Shown here: piece after piece, positions 19,554 to 29,155 of the stretch
Position numbering within the stretch: the first letter of the stretch is position 1
Layout: each line of letters begins with the position of its first letter
Assembly (NCBI GenBank): GCA_014859465.1
Contig: JACUUF010000001.1
Span: forward strand, 1 to 64,000
Reading direction: 5' to 3'
DNA length: 64,000 nt
From: Methyloprofundus sp.
GTDB taxonomy: Bacteria; Pseudomonadota; Gammaproteobacteria; Methylococcales; Methylomonadaceae
Program-made: the position numbers and the translations under genes
Notes under the pieces: generated by a model
What the model was told of the DNA's origin: nothing
What the model saw: only the letters and a program-made list of their open reading frames with translations
Databases searched by the model: none

Positions 19554-20687
19554 TTACTTTTGTGCAAGTGGGCCACTATTTTCCGAGTCAGACATTTCTT
19601 TAAGTTTCTGATGATAAGTCCATGAGGATTGAATGTCATGATAAAAACTCAGGTCTACTTCTAGCTGGTCTTTCACCATATCTAACCCCTCAATACAATG
19701 TAAATCATTGAAATCAGTTGGCTTATTTTTAAGTGATTTGAACATCGGAGTGGCAATAATTGCGTCCGTTTCTTGAGAAGCTAGTTCGGCATACTTTTGG
19801 CCCGTATTGACATATTCTTTATCTTCCGGCCAGTCAGCAGGGATGAATTGATCATTATCTGCGCAAATAACAAACTCTTTATTAGGATACAGGTTGCGAA
19901 AGTCGACAACGACCTTGTATAGATTTGAAGCGTTAAAGCAGCATATAACAGCTGAATCCTCAGAGAGAAATACACTCCCACCAGTAGAGACGCTTTCAGC
20001 AAAGTAGATGGGTTTATTGTCTTTTATTTGGCCAAATTTGATATAAGTGTTCTCAACTCGACCACCTCTTAAAAACATCTTAAAACCATCATCAAAGATG
20101 ACCTGGATAGAGGAAAGGTATGGCTTTCCATTTTTATTGATCAACATGGGTACGCATAAAGCCGTTCCAGCCGGATAGATTTTATTTTCAATACCATGCT
20201 GATCTAGTACATCTTTAAGATCGCCTAAATCAATCACTCTTAAGTTTTTAGTTTGGATGTTTTGTATTTTTTTATTAATAAGATATTTAGGTAGATTGGC
20301 TTCTGAGATAGGACTGGTTGCTTTCCATATTTCTTTTGCTACTTTAGCCGAGGCTTCTTGCAGCAAGGCACGCTCTAAAGCTTCGGCTTCACGCGCTTTT
20401 TTAATGCGTTTATGAATTTCTTTTAAATCGTCTTTATTGACGTTTTGATCGGATTCAATTTTCCGATAATTGATCTTTAATGGATCACCCCCGCCAAGAC
20501 GCCAATCACCAAAAGCACCCCCGATAAACTTTTTATTTCTGATTTCATCTTCAAATAAAACATACCAAGAACTTTTCTTTTTCCCAAACCGCCTCAATCT
20601 TCCATCAAATATAAATGAGGCAGGCGGGGAAATGCCGATATCAAGCATTTTTTCTTGTAATTCAGAAATCGCTTCTTCTCTTAGCAC
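19554..20687 (-). CDS. Toprim-domain primase-like protein
   Basis: Toprim-like IYFAESVSTGGSVF...VICCFNASNLYKV...EFVICADND. Confidence 0.75.
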   Translation of the reverse strand: MLREEAISELQEKMLDIGISPPASFIFDGRLRRFGKKKSSWYVLFEDEIRNKKFIGGAFGDWRLGGGDPLKINYRKIESDQNVNKDDLKEIHKRIKKAREAEALERALLQEASAKVAKEIWKATSPISEANLPKYLINKKIQNIQTKNLRVIDLGDLKDVLDQHGIENKIYPAGTALCVPMLINKNGKPYLSSIQVIFDDGFKMFLRGGRVENTYIKFGQIKDNKPIYFAESVSTGGSVFLSEDSAVICCFNASNLYKVVVDFRNLYPNKEFVICADNDQFIPADWPEDKEYVNTGQKYAELASQETDAIIATPMFKSLKNKPTDFNDLHCIEGLDMVKDQLEVDLSFYHDIQSSWTYHQKLKEMSDSENSGPLAQK

Positions 20688-20706
20688 GAGGAATAACCTT
20701 TAAAAA

Positions 20707-21210
20707 TTAATTGTCATCTTGATTTGCATGCAGGGGTAGCTTGTTCTCAAATTCAGACACTTGTTCGAATGATAAAAATTCATTCGGTGTGTAGTCTTCA
20801 TAATTGCTTTGTTCATCGATATCGCAATTCATTGAGAAGTGCTGTCCAACAATGATATCAGGCTTGTCTTTCACATCATAAGACTGCTTGAGCTCAACAC
20901 CTTTAATATGAGTTAGAGACGCGAGCACATTCTGGATCTTTTGAGATTCTTGAAAGCTCATCTTGCCAAAAACATCAAGGTACGGATTAAGATCTATCAT
21001 AACAGAGACGTTATGACGATTAGTATCATACTGTGTAATACCGATACTAATATTGCAGTGCGGATAGTATTCAACCCCACCTTTTTTCCAGGGCTGAAGA
21101 ACTTCTAGTGAAGATACAGGCACGCCGACTTCTTGAATCTTTTTTTCAACAAGTTCGATTTGAGCCATAGGCTTAATTGGTAAGCCATTCTTTTCGAATA
21201 TCGAGTCCAC
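20707..21210 (-). CDS. Unknown protein
   Basis: 167 aa, upstream of the Toprim gene on the same strand. Confidence 0.55.
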   Translation of the reverse strand: MDSIFEKNGLPIKPMAQIELVEKKIQEVGVPVSSLEVLQPWKKGGVEYYPHCNISIGITQYDTNRHNVSVMIDLNPYLDVFGKMSFQESQKIQNVLASLTHIKGVELKQSYDVKDKPDIIVGQHFSMNCDIDEQSNYEDYTPNEFLSFEQVSEFENKLPLHANQDDN

Positions 21211-21282
21211 TTCGTGCTTTTCAACCTTTGATTTATTACTATTTATAATATATCATAGTAAACTAACGACTGAGGTGAAAAT

Positions 21283-21840
21283 TTGATATATTTTATTAAA
21301 AAACCGCTTGTTTTTTTAACTTCTGTGTTAGGTGTAATTTCTTTAGTGTTGCTAAGTCCTATTTCAGAGGCGAAAGACCTGAAGGGGACTCAGTGTAAAG
21401 TTGATTTTAGCCCCTCTCAGATTGAGGTTTTAACTAAATCTTATCGATATGGTCGGCCATTTGGATTGGAGTATACGTTGCCAGCTATTGCGTGGCAGGA
21501 ATCTAGTGCCGGAGAAGTACTTATTAATGTGAGTGATCCTTCTTTTGGTTATTACCACGCCTTGTTATCGTCTGCGGCAAACAGAGAGCAGATTGTTAGT
21601 AATTCTGATCTGAATAAACTTGCTCATGCTTTGGTTAAGTCGATTGAGCTTAGCGCCTCCTTTGCTATAAGGGAATTGCTTTTTTGGAAACAGGTACATG
21701 GAGAGGGTGAGTGGTCCAAAATATGGGCTTCTTATAATGCCGGTTACAACTACGATTCAACCGCCGGCAAGCGTTATTCGGAAAGTATTTTGCAGAAAAT
21801 TAATTATTTAAAAGATTGTCATGACTTTAATAGGAAATAG
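21283..21840 (+). CDS. Secreted lytic transglycosylase-like protein
   Basis: Signal/TM N-terminus; LPAIAWQESSAG, FGYYH, WASYNAGYNY motifs of SLT-type enzymes. Confidence 0.75.
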   Translation: MIYFIKKPLVFLTSVLGVISLVLLSPISEAKDLKGTQCKVDFSPSQIEVLTKSYRYGRPFGLEYTLPAIAWQESSAGEVLINVSDPSFGYYHALLSSAANREQIVSNSDLNKLAHALVKSIELSASFAIRELLFWKQVHGEGEWSKIWASYNAGYNYDSTAGKRYSESILQKINYLKDCHDFNRK

Positions 21841-21851
21841 GGAGTATTTAA

Positions 21852-23132
21852 GTGTCTAGGTATTTAAAAATTAAGAGCGGGTTTAAATTAACTTCTTTAG
21901 CTATGAGTGTTTCTTTGATGGGTTTATCAGGGGCTTCTTTAGCGGATAATGCACCTCATGCGATTTTTTATGATGGTGTCTATCATGACTACAAATCCTT
22001 GGTAAAAAAGTCCAATGCTCGCTTTTCAGATCCGGTTTCCTATATTACAAACAGCCCTTCGGGCGGTTTAATTTATGTATTTCAGAATGGAAATATTGCT
22101 CACGAAAAGGACGGAATTCTTAGTGTAGGAAATGTTTTTTACAAAGACAAAAATCTTTTGGAGTTAATCCCTATTCAGAAGAGTCCTGTCAAAGAGGTTG
22201 TAAGTCAAGAAGAATCATTTGGGGACCTGGAAGATAGTGACCTTGAAAGTGCGGCCAAGCTTGTAATGCATGCGTTACTTAAAGGTGTGGCGGAGGCAAG
22301 GTCTGCGAGTTCAAATCCTGAGCAAGATAAGGGGTTTAAAGAGTTAGGCAAATTCCAAGCTGAAGGCAAGGTACCCGATAATGAAAAAAATGCGATAGAA
22401 GAGCTGCTTTTTAAGTCAGAACAAAATGAAATGACAGGAGATGTTAAGAATGAATTGATTGACTCGGCTTCTAATGATCCTAGAGTTAAGAAATTGATTG
22501 ATGAACATGGTCGTGACGTGGCTTTTGACTTTATTGAAATGGCCGGCCTTACTCCTGAGCGTGTTTTTTATGAGCAAATGTATGCTCGCACGTTTGGCAT
22601 AGAGCAAACTTTTGGTGAGGCGAGCGGCAAGCGCTTGGTTTTATTTGTTGATCCAAATTGTCCACATTCAAGAAACTTGTTTTCTGAGTTTCAGAGAAAT
22701 AAGGAAAATCTTCAAGGTCTAACTGTCGACTGGGTGATTGCGAACAGAAGCGACCAAATGCTCGACAGTTATGAACAAGGTGCCTTGCTTCAAGACGGTG
22801 AATTTAAAAATGGAAAGTTAAAGATGGATTTTGTGCCAACCGAAGTTGATCCAAAATACCGCGTAAGAGTGATTCATAATACTAATGTCTTAAATTACAT
22901 GACTAAGAGGGCCGGTTACGATCGTCTCGCCATGCCTTCGGCTTTCGGTATCAACCCAAATGGTGAGCCTTTCTTTATCAGAGGCTCGGTAGAGGTGGAT
23001 GATTTTTTAATGACTTCACTGGGTAGCTTTGAAAAGCGCACTGCCTTTAATCGCAAGGCCGAGGTTGTTACTTCCGATATGCTTGATAAAACAGGGCTTG
23101 AGGAGTATTCAAAAAAAGGATTTAAAGAGTGA
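21852..23132 (+). CDS. Periplasmic DsbC/DsbG-like (TrbB-like) thioredoxin-fold protein with CPHS instead of CxxC
   Basis: Signal peptide; GKRLVLFVDPNCPHSRNLFSEFQRNKENL; GTG start. Confidence 0.65.
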   Translation: MSRYLKIKSGFKLTSLAMSVSLMGLSGASLADNAPHAIFYDGVYHDYKSLVKKSNARFSDPVSYITNSPSGGLIYVFQNGNIAHEKDGILSVGNVFYKDKNLLELIPIQKSPVKEVVSQEESFGDLEDSDLESAAKLVMHALLKGVAEARSASSNPEQDKGFKELGKFQAEGKVPDNEKNAIEELLFKSEQNEMTGDVKNELIDSASNDPRVKKLIDEHGRDVAFDFIEMAGLTPERVFYEQMYARTFGIEQTFGEASGKRLVLFVDPNCPHSRNLFSEFQRNKENLQGLTVDWVIANRSDQMLDSYEQGALLQDGEFKNGKLKMDFVPTEVDPKYRVRVIHNTNVLNYMTKRAGYDRLAMPSAFGINPNGEPFFIRGSVEVDDFLMTSLGSFEKRTAFNRKAEVVTSDMLDKTGLEEYSKKGFKE

Positions 23133-23764
23133 GAGCTAATTTTGTCAGATTTTTTAAAAGCCTTGGGTTGCGATCACTTGGTGTCGCAGCTTTGTATTAC
23201 TTCCCTGTTGTAATTATAGGATCTATTTTTTTAGGAAGCTTTAATCATTTAGGTTTGGCGCTAGTTGTTATGTATTTCGCCTTCTTCTGCGTTATTGTAG
23301 CTTTTAACTATCGATCCTTTAAGGCTTCCCCGGGCGATTATCTTCTTTCTTTCTTATCTTATGTTTCGGCGCTTCTTATTATTTCAGGCCTGTATATTGG
23401 ATTAGTGTTTGATATTGAAATCTATCAAACCATGTCAAAAATTAACGGCTCAGGGTTTTCTTTTGATAGCCTACCGTTATTTCTAATTATTTTCGACATG
23501 GTTTTCTTGTTACTTATCGCGTTAGGTTTAACAGTTAACCTAGTTAGAATAAGAAGCTCGATTATTTTAGGTCGGGATATCTCGTTACTTGATTTCTTCC
23601 GGTTTTTCTTTACGCCTAAGGTTGGCTCTTTTGTCATTATTTCATCGGTCGTTATTTTGGCTTTAACCCCTCTTCTCATTGGCTTTAACTTTATCCTGCT
23701 AGTTCATCTTCTTTTATTTACTTCTGATTTACTAACTGAGGATCGTCAAGTTGAGCAATCCTAA
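23129..23764 (+). CDS. Multi-spanning membrane protein
   Basis: 211 aa with multiple hydrophobic segments; start overlaps upstream stop. Confidence 0.6.
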   Translation: MRANFVRFFKSLGLRSLGVAALYYFPVVIIGSIFLGSFNHLGLALVVMYFAFFCVIVAFNYRSFKASPGDYLLSFLSYVSALLIISGLYIGLVFDIEIYQTMSKINGSGFSFDSLPLFLIIFDMVFLLLIALGLTVNLVRIRSSIILGRDISLLDFFRFFFTPKVGSFVIISSVVILALTPLLIGFNFILLVHLLLFTSDLLTEDRQVEQS

Positions 23765-25022
23765 AAAAATAGATCCTGACTTGAAAAGTGCAATTATAAG
23801 AGCTTTAAGAATTGGTCGGTCAATCGAATCTGATGGGCTTGTTCTTGATTTAGACTTTATTTGCCGGACTATATGTCAGGATATTTCAGAAGTGCCTGGT
23901 ATATTTAGATCGGAAATTGACTACTTTGATGGGTTTTATGAGGATCGATATGCCTCAGGTAGCCAGATTATTAAGGGATCTGGTGATTTCAATGATCAGA
24001 TGTTAACTATTCCCATTAATAATGAAGCTAAAATAAATTTAAGGCTTTTTTATTTAAGAGAGTCAAAAGATTTAATTGATGTTCTTTCACTGGTTATTAG
24101 TAATCGAATTAAGGTTGTGTTTGAAAATATCTTTAAAGTAGCTCAAGTCATTGAAATGTTCGAAGACTTTTCAAAAGCGGTTATGACGGCTTTAAATGAA
24201 AAATCTGAACATACAGCAAAGCATTGTAAAAGCGTCCCTATTATTGCCAAATCCATTGCGCAACTGGTGAGTGATCATCCCGATATGTTTAACAATGAGA
24301 CGTTTGATTCATCAAGACTGCATCAACTAGAGATTGCGGCCTGGCTTCATGATATTGGTAAAATATCTGTTAGTGACGCGGTACTTGAAAAGAGTAAGCG
24401 TCTTGAATTTTTCGGCAATACGGAAGATTCAATCCTTGATCGCTTGTCTTTGTATGAGATTCAGAAGGGTGAAAGACCTAAATGGTTTGATATTTTAAGA
24501 GCGGCGATCAAACGATCAAATAAAGGTGAAAATTTAACGGTGAGTGAGATCTTAGCCGTTAAAAAGTGCCAGCAGATGAATTATATGAGCGAGCATGGTG
24601 AGAAACCTTTATTAAAATCTTACGAGGCCGAAGCCTTATCTCTTCAAAGAGGTACGCTTACAAAGAATGAGCGCGAAATCATGGAGTCTCATGCAATGAA
24701 GGGTGTTCGAATACTTGATGAGATTGAGTTTCCAGACTTTTTATCCGAAGTTAAGGAATACGCCGTCAATCATCATGAGCGTATAGATGGTCAAGGCTAT
24801 CCTCGCGGTTTAACCGGTGATCAGCTAAGCCTGGGCGCTAGGATTATGTGTGTGGCGGATGTGTTTGAAGCATTAATATCAAAAAGACCTTATAAAAAGC
24901 CAATCCCGAGAGGTCGTGTTAAAACGATTTTGTTGAACATGACACAGTCCGGACATTTGGATGAATTAATTGTATCGATCTTTATTAATTCAGATTTCTT
25001 CTGGCATTATGGTGAAGATTAA
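23751..25022 (+). CDS. HD-GYP domain protein (putative c-di-GMP phosphodiesterase)
   Basis: HTAKHCKSV...AAWLHDIGKISV...HHERIDGQGYPRGLTGDQLSLGARIMCVADVFEAL; TTG start. Confidence 0.9.
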   Translation: MSNPKKIDPDLKSAIIRALRIGRSIESDGLVLDLDFICRTICQDISEVPGIFRSEIDYFDGFYEDRYASGSQIIKGSGDFNDQMLTIPINNEAKINLRLFYLRESKDLIDVLSLVISNRIKVVFENIFKVAQVIEMFEDFSKAVMTALNEKSEHTAKHCKSVPIIAKSIAQLVSDHPDMFNNETFDSSRLHQLEIAAWLHDIGKISVSDAVLEKSKRLEFFGNTEDSILDRLSLYEIQKGERPKWFDILRAAIKRSNKGENLTVSEILAVKKCQQMNYMSEHGEKPLLKSYEAEALSLQRGTLTKNEREIMESHAMKGVRILDEIEFPDFLSEVKEYAVNHHERIDGQGYPRGLTGDQLSLGARIMCVADVFEALISKRPYKKPIPRGRVKTILLNMTQSGHLDELIVSIFINSDFFWHYGED

Positions 25023-25075
25023 TTTTTCATAAGAATGATATAATAAACAATAAAGCATATAACATGAGGTGAAAC

Positions 25076-26347
25076 ATGTTCAAAAAGAAAGTTTTATTAG
25101 CGGCCCTTGGTAGCCTTGCCTTTAGTGGTGTAGCTAATTCGATTAATGTTCCGGGCCCTGAGGATGCGCAGTTTCAGGCTGGACTATCTTCTATTGGAGT
25201 GGGTACGTCTTTAACGATACAAGGCATGTTGAATGGTTCTTCCGGGCCTGTTGTTGTTACAGGAAACTTGAGTGGAACCGCACCGGGGCTTCTTTCATCA
25301 GCTGAGTATGCAATGGGTATTCGCTCTTTAGGTGAATATCTAGCCGCTAAAATACAGGCTGGAGATGCAACATCTGTTTCAGAATTGAAAAAGATGAATA
25401 AAACCAATGAACAGGGGCCGGAGCAGAATATCCAGCTTGAGTCTGAGCGAATATTAACTGAAAAGAAAATGGAGACATATAACAAGCTTATTTCTCCAAA
25501 CTCTCGACCCGAAGATGCCTGTACTGGTGCTTCGAGCCAAGGTGCAGCTTCGGCGGCCAGGTCAGCTGCAAAGAGAGCAAGTGATATCTCTACTATTGCC
25601 TTTAATAGTGACTTGGAAGGGATTGATTATACGGCTGTTGGTCAGGAAGGGCGAGCGAGGATTGAAATGCTGGATAATTACCAGATGGGGCCTAAATCAA
25701 TGGCTGTAATGTTTGATAATGCGTTTAACCCTATGCCGAATCTAGATGGGACGGCCTCTGATTTGACAGATGTGTCCACGGCATTTAGAACAAGGGCTTA
25801 TACGATTTTTAACCCCAAAATTCGAGCAGAAGTACCTCCTAGTAGCTGGGATACAGCGGAAGGTCGAGCTTATCGAGCCATTCTTAGGGAGAGGAATGAT
25901 GGGTTGTCTGTTTATTTTGACGGTCTGAATTCAGTCTTTATGGATGCGATGCCAGTTGTTGAGGCAACAGGCCCTGATGGGAATATTGATCCTTTGATTT
26001 TAGAACGTATTCCAAAGCAAGAAGATGGCGAAGTGTTGCCGGAGTATAGAGATGTTTATAAACAGCTTCTAGAGTCGGGAATGATCTCTAGAAATGCTTT
26101 ACGGGATATGGATGTATCGACGTTTAACTCAGTAAGTGCTTATGTAAAGAGAAATTCTCAGACTACAGAAGATATTACCTTACTCAGAGAGCAAGCGAAC
26201 ATGATGGCAAGAATGCTTGAGGTGCAAACTGATACTTTGAAGAGCGTGAACAAGCTGGTTGCTATGCAAGCTTTAAAAGATGGTCGTGACTTCGCTTTAC
26301 AGTATGAAGATGATCTTGCAAGACTATATTCACAGGTTAGTAAATAG
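25076..26347 (+). CDS. Secreted protein, possibly IcmX/TraW-like transfer protein
   Basis: Signal peptide; located upstream of IcmV/DotA-like genes as in traW-traX-traY order; family call is tentative. Confidence 0.5.
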   Translation: MFKKKVLLAALGSLAFSGVANSINVPGPEDAQFQAGLSSIGVGTSLTIQGMLNGSSGPVVVTGNLSGTAPGLLSSAEYAMGIRSLGEYLAAKIQAGDATSVSELKKMNKTNEQGPEQNIQLESERILTEKKMETYNKLISPNSRPEDACTGASSQGAASAARSAAKRASDISTIAFNSDLEGIDYTAVGQEGRARIEMLDNYQMGPKSMAVMFDNAFNPMPNLDGTASDLTDVSTAFRTRAYTIFNPKIRAEVPPSSWDTAEGRAYRAILRERNDGLSVYFDGLNSVFMDAMPVVEATGPDGNIDPLILERIPKQEDGEVLPEYRDVYKQLLESGMISRNALRDMDVSTFNSVSAYVKRNSQTTEDITLLREQANMMARMLEVQTDTLKSVNKLVAMQALKDGRDFALQYEDDLARLYSQVSK

Positions 26348-26357
26348 GATTTAAATT

Positions 26358-26828
26358 ATGGCTGTAATGAATAGCGAAAAATTAAGTGAACATTCTTTTG
26401 AAATCTTAAAAGCGCTCGGTCTTGCTGTAAAGGATCGGGAGGAATGGGTGTTTGAAGGGGGTGATAGTAAGTATCTTTCTGATCACATGAAGGAAATGCT
26501 TGCAACAATTAAAAATTCTTCAGTCGACCCTAAGACGGCTCGTTCTATTATTGCTTTTATAAAAGTGACGGCCTTTATGCGGTTTGAGTCTTCCATTAAG
26601 GCACTGGCATTTATCAACTCAAGAGATCCAGAGTTTGTGACTACGGTTTTGAATTATGCTAAGAAGCGCGGTGAAAAACTCTACATTGAAGATGATCTAA
26701 ATGCCGAGTCACTGGTTATGGTTGAACGATTTAAGCTTTTACTTGCTCTGGAGTTAATTGGTAAGGTTTTTGACAATGAGCGTCGTGAGCGGATCGCGAA
26801 GGTTTTGGAGGGAACAAACTATGTGTAA
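26358..26828 (+). CDS. Unknown protein
   Basis: 156-aa ORF in the transfer operon. Confidence 0.6.
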   Translation: MAVMNSEKLSEHSFEILKALGLAVKDREEWVFEGGDSKYLSDHMKEMLATIKNSSVDPKTARSIIAFIKVTAFMRFESSIKALAFINSRDPEFVTTVLNYAKKRGEKLYIEDDLNAESLVMVERFKLLLALELIGKVFDNERRERIAKVLEGTNYV

Positions 26829-27438
26829 GGTTAAGATGTCTTTACTGGCTTTGATTATGGCGCTCTCAAGTAGTTCCGTTTTAGCTAATGATGAGCCTAT
26901 TTGTGACGAAAGACTGAGTGCCGCCGCCAATGCTGCGGCCGCCATTAAGACGGCTCAGGAAAAAGAGCAGGTTGACAAATCGCTTTCTGAATCGCTTATT
27001 GAAAAAACAAAAGCTTGTTTGGACGGTATTTTTGACTGGCCTTTTGCTTTCGGCTTTTCACCTTTGAACTTTGAAATTGACCTTGAAGCCGAGCTTTGTG
27101 CGCTTGCCCAGCAAACAGTGGGTGAAACGGTAAATAACTTTAAAAATCAATTCCAGTTTAACGTGGGTTATGCCTCGATATTGGATACTTACTTACCACC
27201 TGACATGGCAGGTCGAGATGAGTTAATAGAGGTAGCTGGTCGTGGCTCATTTGGTTACGGCAAGGGTCAGAAACACGAAGAAGTCAAAGTGGCTCAGAAC
27301 GCAATTGGTGTTGCTCGACGTAAAGCGGTTGATGCCTACATGGATGAAGGCGGTGACTTCAACTGGTCTGAGTGGATTAACGACAAGGCCTCTAGTCAAA
27401 CTGGTGAGGTTCAAGACGCAGTAGACCTTCTTTGGTAG
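26821..27438 (+). CDS. Secreted protein of unknown function in the transfer region
   Basis: From ATG 26821: MCKVKMSLLALIMALSSSSVLANDEPICDERL signal peptide; stop TAG 27436-27438 abuts the IscB element. Confidence 0.65.
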   Translation: MCKVKMSLLALIMALSSSSVLANDEPICDERLSAAANAAAAIKTAQEKEQVDKSLSESLIEKTKACLDGIFDWPFAFGFSPLNFEIDLEAELCALAQQTVGETVNNFKNQFQFNVGYASILDTYLPPDMAGRDELIEVAGRGSFGYGKGQKHEEVKVAQNAIGVARRKAVDAYMDEGGDFNWSEWINDKASSQTGEVQDAVDLLW

Positions 27439-27440
27439 GT

Positions 27441-27720
27441 GGATGTCAACAACCCCGGGCTGAAGCCCGAGGCTTGCGGTGAAAACCAAAAGCCTCGTTG
27501 ACCAGAGGGCTTAGTTTTTAAGCTAAGCAGCAGAATGTAACGGGTCGTTAAGACTTACCTTGGGGTGCTTCTTTAGCCCCAAGCTCTAAAAGGCGTTGAG
27601 AATGCTGGTATAGGGTAATTGCCGAATCTTGATGTCGCACCCACGGGTGGAGCCGGTTACATTCAATCTCGAAGGGAGATGGCTTTTAAAGCCACGTTAC
27701 TAGCCCCGTAAGGGGAATGA
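27441..27720 (+). ncRNA. Putative omega-RNA scaffold region upstream of IscB
   Basis: ~280-nt GC-richer noncoding region with hairpins (CCCGGGCTgaAGCCCGaGG; CTTGGGGTGCTTCTTTAGCCCCAAG; TAGCCCCGTAAGGGGAA) directly 5' of iscB, where omega-RNAs lie. Exact 5' end and guide not determinable here. Confidence 0.7.
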
Positions 27721-27732
27721 TTGGAGGATACC

Positions 27733-29100
27733 GTGTCGGTATTTGTATTGAGTAAAAACAAGAAGCCGTTGATGCCGTGCTCTGAAAAACGAGCACGGTT
27801 ACTGCTGTCACGCGGTCGTGCGGTAGTGCATTTAATGGCACCGTTTACCATCCGGTTGAAAGACCGAAAGGATGGTACGTTACAACCGGTGCATGTCAAA
27901 ATCGACCCGGGTTCAAAGCAAACCGGCTTGGGGTTAGTGTTTGAATCCCGTCAAGATTTAAAGGTGTTGTGGTTGGCGGTGTTACACCATCGCTCACACC
28001 AAATCAGTGAGCAATTAACGGCACGACGGGCCATGCGCCGTCGCAGACGTAACCAGCTTTGGCATCGTCCGGCACGACTTGATAACCGCACCCGCAAGGC
28101 CGACTGGCTGCCGCCCTCACTGCAACATCGTGTCGATACGACACTGGCCTGGGTTAAAAAGCTATCTAAGCTGGTGCCGGTATCGGACATTGGGCTGGAG
28201 CGGGTGAAATTCGATATGCAGAAAATGCTCAATGGCGACATTAGTGGCGTTGAGTACCAGCAAGGCACGCTATTTGGTTTTGAGGTCAAAGAATACCTTC
28301 TGGACAAACACAACCATACTTGCGCTTATTGCGGCGGTGTCAGTGGTGATAACAGGTTAGAAGTCGAACACGTTCACCCTCGCTCTAAAGGCGGTAGCAA
28401 CAGCGTTAAAAACTTGGTGATGGCGTGTCGAACATGCAACGAAGCTAAGAGCAATATCCTGCTTGCTGACTGGAAAAGAATGCTTGGCAGATCAAAACTG
28501 GATAAAGCCCGTGCGGTCGGTATTGAAAAGACGCTAAAGGGTAAATGGGTTGGACTAAAGGATGCCGCAGCGGTCAATGCTACGCGCAATGCCCTTTTAT
28601 CTCAAATCCTGTTTTTTGCTAAAGACGAGAAATCGGTATGCACCGGCACCGGTGCGATGACGAAGTTTAACCGCAAGCAACAAGGCATGCCCAAGCATCA
28701 TACCTTAGATGCGGTATGCGTGGGCGAGGTGAATCACCCGATTGTAAACTGGCAACAACCGGTACTGGACATTCAATGCACCGGGAGAGGCAGTTATCAG
28801 CGCACTCGATTAGACAAGTATGGCTTTCCACGTGGCTACCTCATGCGCCAAAAAGCGGTGTATGGCTTTCAAACCGGTGACCAGGTTAAAGCCATTGTGC
28901 CAAGCGGCAAGAAGCAAGGCAACTATACAGGGCGTGTGGCTGTCCGAGCCAGTGGCAGTTTTAACATCCAAACCTCAGACGGTTTGGTGCAAGGGATTAG
29001 TCATAAACATTGCACACTGATTCAGCGTGGCAGTGGCTATGGCTTTAATTTAACAACGATAGCAATCATTAACGGAGGAAGCGAGAAACAGGCTGCCTAA
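27733..29100 (+). CDS. iscB: IscB RNA-guided nuclease (PLMP + split RuvC + bridge helix + HNH)
   Basis: VFVLSKNKKPLMPCSEKRARLLLSRGRA (PLMP), VKIDPGSKQTGLG (RuvC-I), RRAMRRRRRNQLWHRPARL (bridge helix), IGLERVKFDM (RuvC-II), CAYCGG...EVEHVHPRSKGGSNSVKNLVMACRTCNEAK (HNH), HHTLDAVCVG (RuvC-III). Likely GTG start at 27733 after GGAGG. Confidence 0.92.
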   Translation: MSVFVLSKNKKPLMPCSEKRARLLLSRGRAVVHLMAPFTIRLKDRKDGTLQPVHVKIDPGSKQTGLGLVFESRQDLKVLWLAVLHHRSHQISEQLTARRAMRRRRRNQLWHRPARLDNRTRKADWLPPSLQHRVDTTLAWVKKLSKLVPVSDIGLERVKFDMQKMLNGDISGVEYQQGTLFGFEVKEYLLDKHNHTCAYCGGVSGDNRLEVEHVHPRSKGGSNSVKNLVMACRTCNEAKSNILLADWKRMLGRSKLDKARAVGIEKTLKGKWVGLKDAAAVNATRNALLSQILFFAKDEKSVCTGTGAMTKFNRKQQGMPKHHTLDAVCVGEVNHPIVNWQQPVLDIQCTGRGSYQRTRLDKYGFPRGYLMRQKAVYGFQTGDQVKAIVPSGKKQGNYTGRVAVRASGSFNIQTSDGLVQGISHKHCTLIQRGSGYGFNLTTIAIINGGSEKQAA

Positions 29101-29155
29101 CGGCAGGCGCTATCCCTCTCCGGACTAAACCCCGGGGTCTCTCGCGCTTTTTAAG

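Larger units (their letters stand above)
27441..29149 (+). mobile_element. IscB element (IS200/IS605-associated type) without transposase
   Basis: Left end GGATGTCAACAACCCCGGGCT and right end ACTAAACCCCGGGGTCTCTCGCGCTT recur at 35246-35306 flanking almost nothing, defining approximate ends. Confidence 0.8.

Noticed and set aside
27441-27720. Group II intron, attC site or riboswitch explanation for the structured region upstream of iscB
   Set aside because: No reverse transcriptase or integron gene nearby, and position plus hairpin content fit an omega-RNA better.
27951-28589. Minus-strand ORFs inside iscB (120 and 71 aa)
   Set aside because: Antisense to conserved IscB catalytic motifs and without plausible domains.
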